From DASQFQ01 sp963802905 (GTDB lineage: Bacteria; Actinomycetota; Thermoleophilia; Solirubrobacterales; Solirubrobacteraceae), in NCBI GenBank assembly GCA_963802905.1, contig CAWDKH010000008.1, positions 62,001 through 126,000 of the forward strand: a stretch of DNA of 64,000 bases, read 5' to 3'. Below are positions 38,764 through 47,985 of the stretch, piece after piece; position 1 is the stretch's first letter, and each line of letters opens with the position of its first letter. The translations under genes and the position numbers were made by a program. A model generated the notes under the pieces. That model was not told the origin of the DNA. It saw only the letters and a list, made by a program, of their open reading frames with translations, and did no database searches.

Positions 38764-38800
38764 AACGGCCCGCCTCCCAGCGGGCCGTTGTGCGTTCTAG
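38764..38800. terminator. Hairpin terminator shared by MmpL copy 3 and the convergent SDR
   Basis: AACGGCCCGC-6-GCGGGCCGTT is a 10-bp stem followed by GTGCGTTCTAG. It is the third copy of the MmpL terminator. The SDR stop codon on the other strand (38797) lies directly beside it, so it probably works in both directions. Confidence 0.8.
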
Positions 38801-39540
38801 CGGACCTGCTCCGTCGGGCGCACGAGGATCTCGTTGATCGCGACGTGTCGCGGCCGGGTGACGATGTAGAGGATCGCGTCGGCGATGTCCTCCGCCCGGA
38901 GGATCTCGTCCACGCCGGGCGGGAGCTGGTTGCGGACCTCCTCGCGGACGTGGGTGACCAGCTCGCTCTCGGTCGCGCCGGGCTCGATCAGTGACGAGCG
39001 CACGTGGCGACCCGTCACCTCCTGGCGCAGGGCTTCACTGAACGTCCCGACGCCGTGCTTGGTGAGCTGGTAGATGCCGCCGCCGGCCCCGACGCGCCGG
39101 CCCGCGACCGAGCTGACGTTGACGAGGTCGGCGACCCGGCGCGGCTCGCGCTCGGCGGCACGCAGGAGGTGCGGGAGCGCTGCGTGGGCGACGTAGAGCA
39201 GCCCCTGGAGGTTGAGCTCGATCATCCGATCCCATTCCTCGACGGGCGCGTCGACGATCGGGCCGAGCAGCATCACGCCGGCGTTGTTGACCACGATGTC
39301 GAGCCGGCCGAGCTCCTCGGCAGTTCGCTCGACGGCGGCCACCGCCTGCTCACGGTCCGTGACGTCGGCTTCGATCGCGAGGCCGCCGATCTCGCCCGCG
39401 AGCGCATCGAGCCGGTCCTTTCGGCGTGCCACCACCGCGACCGTCGCGCCCTGTGCCGCGAGCGCGCGCGCTGTCGCCTCGCCGATTCCGCTGCTCGCGC
39501 CCGTGACGAGCGCGACCGTGTCCTGAAGTCCGTTGCTCAT
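38797..39540 (-). CDS. Short-chain dehydrogenase/reductase
   Basis: 247 residues. The cofactor loop is TGASSGIG (13-20) and ARRKDR suggests NADP(H) preference; NNAGVMLLG, NVSSVAG and the catalytic YQLTK (YxxxK) follow in order. This is a classical SDR oxidoreductase acting on an alcohol or carbonyl; the substrate is unknown. Its ATG overlaps the stop of the beta-helix gene upstream (4 bases), so they share a transcript. Confidence 0.9.
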   Translation of the reverse strand: MSNGLQDTVALVTGASSGIGEATARALAAQGATVAVVARRKDRLDALAGEIGGLAIEADVTDREQAVAAVERTAEELGRLDIVVNNAGVMLLGPIVDAPVEEWDRMIELNLQGLLYVAHAALPHLLRAAEREPRRVADLVNVSSVAGRRVGAGGGIYQLTKHGVGTFSEALRQEVTGRHVRSSLIEPGATESELVTHVREEVRNQLPPGVDEILRAEDIADAILYIVTRPRHVAINEILVRPTEQVR

Positions 39541-40520
39541 CCGATCTGCTCCCGGCCGAGGAAGAAGATGCCCGGGTCGGTCTCGAAGCCGTCACTCGGG
39601 TTGTTGCGTAGGCGCGAGGAGCGGAACTCGAGGACGCCGCTGCGGTCGTTGCTGACGAAGAACACGGCGCCGCCGCCCTCGCGCGCGTGATTGCGGGTCA
39701 TCCGCGTGCCGGCGATGAGTACGCGGAAGGTGTTGCCGTCCGCGTACACGGCGCCACCGGAGCCGCCACCCGGCGTGCCCGGGCGCGAGGGATTGGCGCC
39801 GCGACCGATGGCGCGGTTCCTGGTGAAGACGCTGTTGTAGATCGACCACGAGACGCCGATGCTGCTCAGCGCCGCCCCGTTGCTGCAGACGCCCTTGGTG
39901 AACGTGCTGCGAACGACGGTCACCGGCTGGCCATCGTGCTGCGACAGCGCCCGCACGGCGCCGCCGCCGAGGTCAGGGCCCGTCGGGTCGCAGCGGTTGC
40001 CGACGAACTTCGAGCGGACGATCTTGAGCCGGCCGCCGCGCACGAAGATCGCGCCGCCCCCGCCACCTTCGTCCGTCTCCCCTGTGCTGTTGCCCCGCGC
40101 GAACGTGAGGTTCTGCACCACGAGGCGCGGGGCGGCCTGGTTGTCGCAGTGCGACGTCGTCCAGGTCTGCCGCTGGTCGCAGGTGTTCTGGTAGAGGATC
40201 CGGCGCTTCCCGCCGCCGCTGAGCGTCACCAGCCCGCGGCCGTCGAGGACGACGCGACGGCTGGTGTTGACCACCTTGGCGGTCTGCTTCATCTCGATCC
40301 GAACCGGGCGCGGCCCGCAGCGGAACCGGATGATCCCGCCCTTCGCGACCGCCCGGACAACCGCGCGCGACGTGCAGCTCCGCGGCGTGCCCTTGCCGAC
40401 CCACCGATCAGGGTGCGAGGTGTCAACCGCCCGCGCCTCACGCGGCACCGCGACCGCGGCGCCGGCCGCCGGTGCGGCGCCGGCCAACAGGATCAGGAAG
40501 ACGACAACGGCGGCGCGCAT
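39537..40520 (-). CDS. Secreted right-handed beta-helix protein
   Basis: 327 residues with a signal peptide (AAVVVFLILLAGAAPAAGAAVA). The body shows repeating strand-turn units rich in Gly, Asn and Ser, such as GGGGGAIFVRGG, NSVFTRNRAIG, GGSGGAVYADGN and EGGGAVFFVSND, as in parallel beta-helix (polymorphic membrane protein/pectate-lyase-like) folds. Cys pairs (CTS, CGP, CDQ, CDN) may form disulfides. No catalytic Asp set is recognised, so the role could be adhesion or polysaccharide binding. Confidence 0.75.
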   Translation of the reverse strand: MRAAVVVFLILLAGAAPAAGAAVAVPREARAVDTSHPDRWVGKGTPRSCTSRAVVRAVAKGGIIRFRCGPRPVRIEMKQTAKVVNTSRRVVLDGRGLVTLSGGGKRRILYQNTCDQRQTWTTSHCDNQAAPRLVVQNLTFARGNSTGETDEGGGGGAIFVRGGRLKIVRSKFVGNRCDPTGPDLGGGAVRALSQHDGQPVTVVRSTFTKGVCSNGAALSSIGVSWSIYNSVFTRNRAIGRGANPSRPGTPGGGSGGAVYADGNTFRVLIAGTRMTRNHAREGGGAVFFVSNDRSGVLEFRSSRLRNNPSDGFETDPGIFFLGREQIG

Positions 40521-40556
40521 CCGGACAACCTACGCGCCGCCGTGCGGAGCAGTGGG

Positions 40557-40830
40557 TCAGGCGTCGTACTGGCCGGCGAACTGCGCGGCCTGCGGCTTCC
40601 CCTTGTGCCCGGCCTTCTGCATGATCGGCGGGGACCTCGGGGTCGGACACGAAGCTCTGCCAGCCCTGCTCGTCCCAGTCGAAGATGACCCAGACCCGGT
40701 CGTCCTCGGCCGGGTCGCGGAAGACGAGCGCGCTCTTGGAGCCGTGCTGCTTGCGCTTCTCCGCGCCCGCCGTGGAGAAGACGTCCAGGAAGCGGTCGAA
40801 GTCCTCGACCTGCGTCGTCGCGAGCAGCAT
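40557..40830 (-). pseudogene. Small dimeric alpha/beta-barrel-like protein, one frameshift near 40630
   Basis: It starts MLLATTQVEDFDRFLDVF at 40830. The conserved middle SALVFRDPAEDDRVWVIFDWDEQGW, then FVSDPEVP, matches small ferredoxin-like stress or monooxygenase-type domains. One extra base near 40630 breaks the frame; the corrected end is IMQKAGHKGKPQAAQF...YDA with a TGA at 40557, about 90 residues. It lies 44 bp downstream of the AmiC-like gene and is probably co-transcribed. The function is unknown. Confidence 0.6.
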
Positions 40831-40874
40831 CGCGATCTCCTTTCGTTGAGGGTTGTCGCGTGGTCGCGTCCGCC

Positions 40875-42016
40875 TCAGGCGGTGACGACCGGCGTGTCCA
40901 CGAGGCGCTCCTGCGGATCGATCGCCCCGAGGCTCTCGACGATCTCGAACCGGCCGCCGCGTGCCTGGGCGATGTACATGTTCATCCGCACGTGGTGCTG
41001 GCCGGGCACCATGGCCGCGGGCCCGCCGGGGCCCTCGGCGATCTGCGCGTGATCCAGGGCCGCGATCACGTCCGTCCTGCGTGAGCGAGCCGGCTTCCGT
41101 CGACGGCAGCCGCCCACAGCCGCAGCCCGCGATACAGGCCCGAGGACCCGCTGCCGCCGGTGAACTTCGCGTCGCCGGGATAGAGCGCGTCGTACTGCGC
41201 GAGCAGCTCTCTGGCTGAACGGGTCGCCGACCGCCTGGTAGTAGTCGAGGCAGCTGTAGAGCCCCTCGACGTGCGCCGGCCGGCAGCATGTCGAGGAGGT
41301 TCTCGTCGAAGTACGTGCAGACCAGCTGCCGCCGCGGCGGTGAAGCCGGAGTCGTGCAGCTGCTCGAGGAACGGCGCGACCCCGGGCGGCACGATCGTGT
41401 TGAAGACGACGTCCGCGCCGGTCGAGGTGATCCGGTCGACCGTCGCGCGGTAGTCCGCGTGGTCGAGCGGGAAGTACTCCTCGCCGACGATCGCCCCGCC
41501 GTTGGCGGTGACGACCTCCCGGACGCGCGCGTTCATCACGTGCGGCCAGATGTAGTCGGCGGACGGCAGGTAGAACGTCTTCGCCCCGGTCTCCCGCATC
41601 AGCCACGGGATGAACGGATCGACCTGCTGCGCGGGCACCGGGCCGGTGCAGAAGATGAGCGGATCGGACTCCTGCCCCTCGTACTGCTCGGGGTAGATGT
41701 AGAGCGTCTTGCCCTCGACCACGGCCGGGCCCTTGATGGCCTGGCGCGTGGAGCTGTAGATGCCGCCGAAGATGACATCGACGTGGTCGTGCTCGACCAG
41801 CTTCGTCGCCTTGGCGGCCGCGACGGCGTCGTCGGTCGCGCTGTCCTCGAGGTGCAGCTCGAGGTGCCGTCCGAGCAGGCCGCCCTTGGCGTTGATGTCG
41901 CCGACGACCATCCTGGCCACGTTGGCGTTGGCGAGCCCGATGACCGAGAGCGGGCCCGTCTGATCGGCGATGACTCCCACCTTGATGGGATCGCGCCGGG
42001 GTTGTGATGCCGCCAT
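40875..42016 (-). pseudogene. AmiC/UrtA-like ligand-binding protein without signal peptide, five frameshifts
   Basis: GGAGG lies 7 bases before the ATG at 42016. The sequence opens directly with the binding-protein core (IKVGVIADQTGPLSVIG), then DINAKGGLLGRHLEL, FGGIYSSTRQAIKGP, YIYPEQYEGQES and FYLPSADYIWPHVMNA. This is the type I periplasmic-binding fold of the AmiC/UrtA/FmdD group. No signal peptide or lipobox is seen, so it is probably cytosolic like AmiC, an amide sensor, and no ABC permease is nearby. Breaks near 41330, 41278, 41210, 41100 and 41073 are each one extra base; about 379 residues when corrected. Confidence 0.7.
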
Positions 42017-42114
42017 GATGTCCTCCTTCGAGTGAGCGTTTGATTGCACGGCGACGCGTCGTGCGAGGATCGTGTCCGACCGGGCGGGCCGATACATCGG
42101 GAGGACTCCCTATC

Positions 42115-43678
42115 TTGGACACGCCGCTCCGCCTCGGTGAGCTCGTCGCGACGCTGGCGCTCGCGCAGGACAACGCGTTCGGGCAGCCGCTCGAGTCGCA
42201 GCTGCGGTCCTGCCTGCTCGCGACCTGGATCTGCGAGGCCGCCGGATTCGAGCGAAGAGACGCGCGAGACCGCCTACTGGGTGGCGCTGCTGCGGTACGT
42301 CGGCTGCACCGGCCACGCGCACGAGGTCGCCACCGTGTTCGGCGACGAGATCGCGATCCGCGCCCAGACGCTGGTGCACGACGCCGCGAATCCCGCCGAG
42401 GTGATGCGGGACGTGATGGCCTTCGCGACGGCCGGGCACAGCCCGGAGGAGCGCGACGAGATCGTCCGCATGATCCAGGAGACGGCCCGCGAGTGGGCGG
42501 TCTACAACTTCTCGTCCGGGTGCGAGGTCGCCGACATGCTCGTGCAGCGGCTCGACTTCGGCCCCGGCGTTCGCGACGCGCTGCGCTTCACGTTCGAGCG
42601 CTGGAACGGCAACGGCTATCCCGGCCCATGCGCAGGGGGAGGCGATCCCGCTCGCGATGCGCGTCGTGCACCTCAGCCACGACATGGAGGCGATCGGCCG
42701 CCTCTTCTCGCCGGAGCACGCCCTCGAGGCCGCTCGCGATCGCCGCGACCGCACGTACGACCCGGCGCTCGCCGACCTGTTCGTCGCGCACGGGCGCGGC
42801 TGGTTCGATCGGCTCCGCGAGACCGAGCCGTGGGACGCCGTGCTCGCCGCTCGAGCCCGAACCCCACCGCATGCTGGCCGGCGACCGAGCTCGACGACGC
42901 CCTGACCGTCGTCGCCGACTTCATCGACCTCAAGTCGCCGTACATGGGCGGGCACAGCCGTCGCTGCGCCGACCTCGCGGCCGACGCCGCCCGGGTGCTC
43001 GGGCTCGCCGAGGAGGACATCACCACGCTCCGCCGCGCGGCGCTCGTGCACGACTTCGGCACCACCGTCGTGCCGAACTCGATCTGGGACAAGCCCGGCC
43101 CGCTCACGCGGACCGAGTTCGATCGCGTCGAGCTTCACCCGATGCTGACCGAGCAGATGCTGCGCCGCTCGCCGGCGCTGGCCGTCCTGAACCCGGTCGC
43201 GTGCGCGCACCACGAGAAGTGCGACGGGTCCGGCTACCACAAGCGCGTGCAGGCCGACGCCGACGATCTCGGCGCGTGCGTCCTGGCGGCGACGGAGATC
43301 TACGTGGGGCTGACCACCGAGCGAGCAGACCGTCCGCCGTTCTCGCCCGCGCGACGCGGCCGCCGAGCTTCGCCGGCTCGAATCAGAGGGCGTGCTCGAG
43401 CCGCGCGCCAGCCGTGCGGTGCTCGTGGCCGCGGGGCACGGCGAGCCGCGAAGCGCCGTCGGGCAAGCGGCAGCGGCAATCCGGGCGGGCTCACCCGACG
43501 CGAGGTCGATGTGCTGCGACTCGCGGCCAAGGGACTCACGACGCGCCAGATCGCCGATCGGCTCTACATCTCGCCCAAGACCGCCGATCACCACATCCAG
43601 CACATCTACGGCAAGATCGGCGTCTCGACCCGCGCCGCCGCCGCGCTGTGGGCGATGCAGCACACCGTCGTCCAGTGA
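42115..43678 (+). pseudogene. Tandem HD-GYP domain protein with C-terminal LuxR HTH, about six frameshifts
   Basis: The probable start is TTG at 42115 with GGGAGG (42099-42104) ahead. The first HD region is degenerate (RYVGCTGHAHE, ERWNGNGYP). The second keeps GHSRRCADLA, ALVHDFG (the HD pair), DKPGPLT, and HHEKCDGSGYH (HHExxDGxGY). It ends in a LuxR HTH (LTRREVDVLRLAAKGLTTRQIADRLYISPKTADHHIQHIYGKIGV). Breaks lie near 42253, 42632, 42850, 42888, 43345 and 43450; all but the last are one extra base. About 515 residues when corrected. HD-GYP domains cleave cyclic di-GMP or bind ligands. It faces the AmiC-like gene across 98 bp. Confidence 0.7.
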
Positions 43679-43705
43679 CGGGATCGGGCTCAGTCGAGGC
43701 GCGGA

Positions 43706-44378
43706 TCAGCGCCGCGCCAGAGCAGAGGCACGACCTGAGAGCGAGTCGTCGCGGATCAACCGGATCACTGCGGCGCCGACCGCCGCGAGCGGGATCGGGA
43801 GGCGTGGTCGCCCGCCCTCCGCGGTGACCCGCTCGGTCGCGACCCAGTCGGGCACGATGCAGTTGACGCGCACGCCGTCGATCGCACCCAGTACCGAGGT
43901 GAACCGGATGAGTCCGGCCTTCGCGGCGCCGTACTCGGGCGACTGATACGCGCTCGGACCCCAAGCCGGCCGTGGATGCGACGTTGACGATCGCGCCACC
44001 GCCGGCCCGCCGCATCTGCGTGAGCGCCAACTGCGTGGCGAGCATCGGCGCGCGCAGGTTGAGATCGAGCGTCGCCCCCCACTCATGGGGAGCTGCGTCG
44101 GGAAAGTGCGGCGGGATGTGACCGCCACCACCCGCGTTGTTGACGAGGATCGTCGGCGCGGCAGAGTCGATCAGGCGCCGGAGCTCATCGGCGTCCGTGA
44201 CGTCGGCCTTCACGAAGCGCGCGCCGCCGTCGCACATGGCGACGGTCTCGTGCCCGCCGCTCTCGTCGACGTCAGACGCCATCACATCGGCACCCTCAGC
44301 CGCGAGCGCGAGCGTGATGGCACGGCCGGTTCCGATCCCCGCCCCGGTCACGAGCGCAGTCCGACCAGCGATGTCCAC
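43706..44378 (-). pseudogene. Short-chain dehydrogenase/reductase, one frameshift near 43965
   Basis: GTG start at 44378 (VDIAGRTALVTGAGIGTGRA). The cofactor loop is TGAGIGTG, DVDESGG suggests NAD(H), and NNAGGGG and VNVASTAG follow. One extra base near 43965 breaks the frame before the catalytic YGAAKAG (YxxxK), after which the frame continues to the stop at 43706. About 223 residues when corrected. The substrate is unknown. The start overlaps the end of the GNAT-like gene. Confidence 0.75.
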
Positions 44379-44725
44379 CGCGACGTTGTAGCGCCCGCGG
44401 CGCGCCTCGTCTGGCGGCGCTCGGTGCGGCGGTGCTCGCGGGCACGCTCGATCAGGTGGAACGCCAGCTCGCCGGACGGCCGGAAGGGATTGGCGATCAG
44501 GTGGTTGTCGTCGAGCGAGACCGCCGCCCACAGCTCGCCTCCCGCTTCGGCGACAAGGGTCGCCCCGCGCGGCGGGTGACTCGAGTCCAGCTGGGCCAGC
44601 ACGGCGAGCGCGTCAGCGTCGGCGGGGCTGGCGTGGCGGATGGTGACGTGGGCGCCGGCGGGGACGGACTGGGTCGGCCCGGCCATCTGCTTGAGGATGT
44701 TGGTGATGCGTCGCATGCCAGTCAT
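44348..44725 (-). CDS. Small GNAT-fold-like protein
   Basis: About 125 residues if the ATG at 44725 is used; other in-frame ATGs exist and none has a clear ribosome-binding site. The core VTIRHASPADADALAVLAQLDS is the first strand-helix of GNAT acetyltransferases, and GGELWAAVSLDDNHLIANPFRPSGEL is a conserved stretch, but the acetyl-CoA loop is missing. So it is a half-size GNAT-like protein, a form common in actinobacteria and probably without transferase activity. It overlaps the SDR by 31 bases. Confidence 0.5.
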   Translation of the reverse strand: MTGMRRITNILKQMAGPTQSVPAGAHVTIRHASPADADALAVLAQLDSSHPPRGATLVAEAGGELWAAVSLDDNHLIANPFRPSGELAFHLIERAREHRRTERRQTRRAAGATTSRWTSLVGLRS

Positions 44726-44818
44726 GTTCGGCGTAAGAGGCGGCTGGGACATCAGGCGGATGGAGCGCGTTCGGCCGGGCGACCCCTTACACCCCGCAGC
44801 TGAGGGGTTGCGGCCCAC

Positions 44819-44917
44819 GCCGGCGCGGCGAGCTCGTCGCCACGCTGTTCGCCGAGCACTACGCGCCCATCCATCTCGACCCTGAGGGCGTCGACCGCGT
44901 CGACGAGTGACCCGCGG
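44819..44917 (+). other. Intergenic remnant, possible gene tail
   Basis: One plus-strand frame reads RRGELVATLFAEHYAPIHLDPEGVD to a TGA at 44912 with coding-like third positions but no start. It may be the 3' scrap of a lost gene. No function is proposed. Confidence 0.2.
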
Positions 44918-45889
44918 TCACGTCGGAGTGGTGAGGACCCACTGCGTGAAGTCGGCCGCGGCGACGTTGCTTCCGCACAGGATCGTGGTGATGTGACGTC
45001 CGGCGAATCGCTCTTGGTGTTCGACGACGGCGGCGATGCCGAGGGCCGCTGAAGGCTCGACCACGAGCCCGGCGTGCTCATACAGCCCGCGCATGCCGGC
45101 CTTGATCGAGTCTTCGCTGACGAGCAGCACGTCGTCGAGCACCACGAGCAGGTCCTCGAGCACTTCGGGGATCGGGCAGCGGCCGGCAACGCCGTCGGCG
45201 ATCGTGTCGATGCGGTCGGTCTCGACGACGGTCCCCTGCCGCCATGACAGCGCCATCGCGGGCGCACCGACGGGCTGGATGCCGATCACCTCCACGTGGT
45301 CGGCGAGCGAGCGCATCACGTAGCCCACGCCGCTGGCCATCGCTCCGCCACCAAGAGCGACGAGGACGACGTCGAGCTGCGGAACGTCTCGGACGAGCTC
45401 GAGGCCGATCGTCGCGGCGCCCTCGCACGTGGCAAGGTCGAGGCTGTCCTCGACGAGGTATGCGCCGTCGGCCTGAGCGATCTCGCGCGCGCGGACCCTG
45501 GCGTCTTCGATGTCGTCGCCTTCGAGCTGCACGGTGGCGCCGAGGGCCGCGATCTGGCGCAGCTTCAGCGGGTTGGCGGACCGTGCCGCCACCACGGTGA
45601 CCTCCAGGCCACGGCGCGCACCGCTGTAGGCGAGCGCCTGGCCAAGATTGCCCGCGCTCGCGCAGATCATGCGCGTCGCCCGCTCCCGCTGGGCCACAGC
45701 CGCCACCGTCTCCGTCCCGCGCCCTTTGAAGCTCCGGACTGGGTTGATCGTCTCGACCTTCAGCGTCACGGAGCAGCCGAGCGGTTCGCCCAGCGGCGCG
45801 CACGGCAGCGCCGGCGTGTCGAGGAACACCGGATCGATCTCGCTCACGGCGCCGCGGATCCGATCGAGCCCGAGTCGAACGCCCCTCAC
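44918..45889 (-). CDS. Threonine/serine dehydratase-like PLP enzyme
   Basis: 323 residues, GTG start at 45889. The Schiff-base Lys is in NPVRSFKGRGTE, CASAGNLGQALAY replaces the usual SxGNHxQ, VALGGGAMASG is the phosphate cup and LCGSNV ends the core. The altered SAGN and GGGAMA loops set it apart from the dehydratase at 9.4 kb, and the substrate may not be threonine. No ACT domain. The stop of the kinase gene overlaps nearby (GTGA, 4 bases), so the 44.9-47.4 kb genes on this strand form one operon. Confidence 0.82.
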   Translation of the reverse strand: MRGVRLGLDRIRGAVSEIDPVFLDTPALPCAPLGEPLGCSVTLKVETINPVRSFKGRGTETVAAVAQRERATRMICASAGNLGQALAYSGARRGLEVTVVAARSANPLKLRQIAALGATVQLEGDDIEDARVRAREIAQADGAYLVEDSLDLATCEGAATIGLELVRDVPQLDVVLVALGGGAMASGVGYVMRSLADHVEVIGIQPVGAPAMALSWRQGTVVETDRIDTIADGVAGRCPIPEVLEDLLVVLDDVLLVSEDSIKAGMRGLYEHAGLVVEPSAALGIAAVVEHQERFAGRHITTILCGSNVAAADFTQWVLTTPT

Positions 45890-46833
45890 AGGAGCGCCTC
45901 GATCACGCTTCGGGTCAACGGCCGGTCGACGAACTCGCGGACCCAGCCCTCGTTGTCGGCGCGTTCGGCGTCGCTCGTGGCGGCCAGCCAGCGCCGGCAG
46001 CCCTCGGCCAGGATGTGCGAGAGCTGCGCGATCACCATCGCGAAGTCCGTCGGATCCTCGACGCGCCCGGGCCCGCCCGCCTCCGCGTACGCAGCGCGGA
46101 TGAGACCGGCGCGCGCCGGATCCCCGCAGTACTCGACGAGGATCCCGGCGAGCTCCTGGGACGGGTCGGCGAGACCGGCGTTGTCGAAGTCGAACACGCA
46201 GAGGCTGCCCTCTGGTGTCCGCCGGACGTTGTCGGCCCAGAGGTCGCGGTGACAGGTCCGGAGCGCGCGCGGCGGACCGCCGACGTACGTCTCCGTGGCG
46301 ACCAGCTCCGGAAGCAGCGCGTCGAGCTCATCGGCGAACGGGGCGTGACGTGCCCGGAGGGCGCTCACGAGCTCGGACCATCGCTCAGCCCCGACCGGCT
46401 CCGTGTACCAGGGGTCAACGCCGATCGCGCCTGCGAAGTCGACGCGGTGGAGGCCGGCGACCAACTGCCCAAGGTCAGCCGGATCGAGGTTCGCGTCCGG
46501 GTCGTGGAGGTCCACCCAGGCGTGGAGCCGGACTCGCACGCCGCCGCAGTCGCCGATGACCTCGCCCGCCCGCGTCCGTCGCACGGCGGGCGTCGGAACA
46601 CCCGCGGCGTGCGCCGCCTCTTGGAAGCCCGCGCCCTCGAGCAGCTCGTCGACCTCCTCGTCGGGGGCATCGCCGACCTGTTTGACCGCCCAGCTCCCGC
46701 GCTCGGCATCCAGCCGCCAGATCGAGCCGAGCCGCCCGCTGGCGACGGGCCCGTCTGAGAGCCGTCCCCACGACCCGAGGTCGAACGCCGCGAGGATGGA
46801 CGGGACGTGACCGTCGTTGAGCGGGATTGTCAG
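45886..46833 (-). CDS. Aminoglycoside phosphotransferase/kinase-like (APH) protein
   Basis: About 315 residues. WAVKQV holds the ATP Lys, CHRDLWADNV is the Brenner catalytic loop (Asp, Asn), and VFDFDNAGLADP is the metal DFD. The APH family includes antibiotic kinases, homoserine or choline kinases and many of unknown substrate; without close motifs it cannot be called a resistance gene. No ATG, GTG or TTG fits the N-terminus (LTIPLNDGHVPSILAAFD). The likely start is a CTG at 46833 overlapping the upstream TGA. Confidence 0.75.
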   Translation of the reverse strand: MTIPLNDGHVPSILAAFDLGSWGRLSDGPVASGRLGSIWRLDAERGSWAVKQVGDAPDEEVDELLEGAGFQEAAHAAGVPTPAVRRTRAGEVIGDCGGVRVRLHAWVDLHDPDANLDPADLGQLVAGLHRVDFAGAIGVDPWYTEPVGAERWSELVSALRARHAPFADELDALLPELVATETYVGGPPRALRTCHRDLWADNVRRTPEGSLCVFDFDNAGLADPSQELAGILVEYCGDPARAGLIRAAYAEAGGPGRVEDPTDFAMVIAQLSHILAEGCRRWLAATSDAERADNEGWVREFVDRPLTRSVIEALL

Positions 46834-47366
46834 CTGGTGATCTCGGCGGTGACGGTCAGTACGGCGCGGCCGAGGATGTGGCTGGCGATATTGAATCCGA
46901 GAAACGCCGGGGTGGCCTCGGCGGGGACGCCGATGCTGTCGACATCGAGGGCGTGGACCACGAAGAAGTAGCGGTGCTCGCCGTGTCCAGCCGGCGGCGC
47001 TGCGCCGATGAAGCGGGTCGTGCCGGCGTCGGTCCGGAGTGAGAGCGCTCCCTCGGGCAGGCCGGAGCCGCTGTCGTCGCCCGCGTTCTCGGGCAGTTCG
47101 GTCACCGTCGCAGGGATATCGGCGACCGCCCAGTGCCAGAAGCCGGACTGCGTCGGCGCGTCGGGGTCGTACACCGTGACGGCGTAGCTCTTGGTGCCCT
47201 CGGGGGCGCCGCTCCACGAGAGCTGCGGAGAGATGTCCTCGCCACCGGGGACGCCGAAGATGCCCGACATCTGCGCAGGAGGCGTGCCCCCGCCGTCGGT
47301 CAGCGTCGTGCTCGTCACGGTGAAGCTCGGTACCTCGGGCAGGCCTGCGAAAGGGTCGTTGGTCAT
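46830..47366 (-). CDS. YbhB/YbcL-type phosphatidylethanolamine-binding (PEBP) protein
   Basis: 178 residues. GGEDISPQLSWSGAPEGTKSYAVTVYDPDAP is the PEBP signature (DxSPxLxW and DPDAP), and FWHWAVADIP and GHGEHRYFFVVHALD complete the ligand pocket (GxHRY region). Family members bind anionic groups; bacterial roles are unclear. There is no signal peptide, so it is cytosolic. It is the first gene of the short operon with the kinase and dehydratase. Confidence 0.9.
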   Translation of the reverse strand: MTNDPFAGLPEVPSFTVTSTTLTDGGGTPPAQMSGIFGVPGGEDISPQLSWSGAPEGTKSYAVTVYDPDAPTQSGFWHWAVADIPATVTELPENAGDDSGSGLPEGALSLRTDAGTTRFIGAAPPAGHGEHRYFFVVHALDVDSIGVPAEATPAFLGFNIASHILGRAVLTVTAEITS

Positions 47367-47409
47367 GCGCCCGATGCTAATCGCTCACCGAGGCGCGGCG
47401 GCCCCTGGG

Positions 47410-47985
47410 CTACGAGCCGCGCTGGGCCCGCCTGAAGGCCAGTGCCACCGTGCCGACGATCAGCAGGCCGCCGAAGAGCACGAGGCCGGGCGCGTCATCG
47501 GCCTCCCCGAACACGATGGCGGCGACGCCGATCGCGGCCGCGGCAGCCCGGAGGGCGATGCTGCGCGGCTTCCTCGCTGCCAGCTCGAGCAGCGCGCCGG
47601 TTCCGACCAGGAGCACGGCGGCGAAAACGAAGTCACCCAGACTCCACCCCTCTCCCTCGGTGAGCTGATTCGCCACCAGTGGCACCAGCAGGACGATCAC
47701 GGTCACGAGCGCGACGCGGACGGCGGATCGGTAGGCGGGTCTGTTCATCTTCATCACTTTCTGGCCACGCCATGCAGCGTCGGCCGCCAGGCCGCGGACC
47801 ATGCGGGCCGCGATGCTCAGGGCGATGCGCCGATCGCTGGTCCCGTGGCCGCGTTCATGGGCGATGTGGTCGTGCAGGTCGGCGTCGATCTCGTCGATTC
47901 GACGTTGGGCGATCGGCCGGGGCAGGTTCCGGGTGTAGAACCGGACCCACCGTGCCACCAGCGCGGCCATGCGCTCCGGTGTCAT
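47410..47985 (-). CDS. Membrane protein with permease-prefix-like N-terminus
   Basis: 191 residues. The N-terminal ~90 are soluble (RRIDEIDADLHDHIAHERGHGTSDRRIALSIAARMVRGLAAD), a helical pattern recurring next to PadR genes in actinobacteria. Four hydrophobic segments follow (VALVTVIVLLVPLVA; FVFAAVLLVGTGAL; ALRAAAAAIGVAAIV; GLVLFGGLLIVGTVALAF). The ATG overlaps the PadR stop (ATGA), so it is co-translated with and controlled by the PadR regulator. The function is unknown. Confidence 0.7.
   Translation of the reverse strand: MTPERMAALVARWVRFYTRNLPRPIAQRRIDEIDADLHDHIAHERGHGTSDRRIALSIAARMVRGLAADAAWRGQKVMKMNRPAYRSAVRVALVTVIVLLVPLVANQLTEGEGWSLGDFVFAAVLLVGTGALLELAARKPRSIALRAAAAAIGVAAIVFGEADDAPGLVLFGGLLIVGTVALAFRRAQRGS

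Noticed and set aside
45886..46833. Calling the APH-fold kinase an aminoglycoside resistance gene
   Set aside because: Only general kinase motifs are visible, and most actinobacterial members of this fold have other or unknown substrates.
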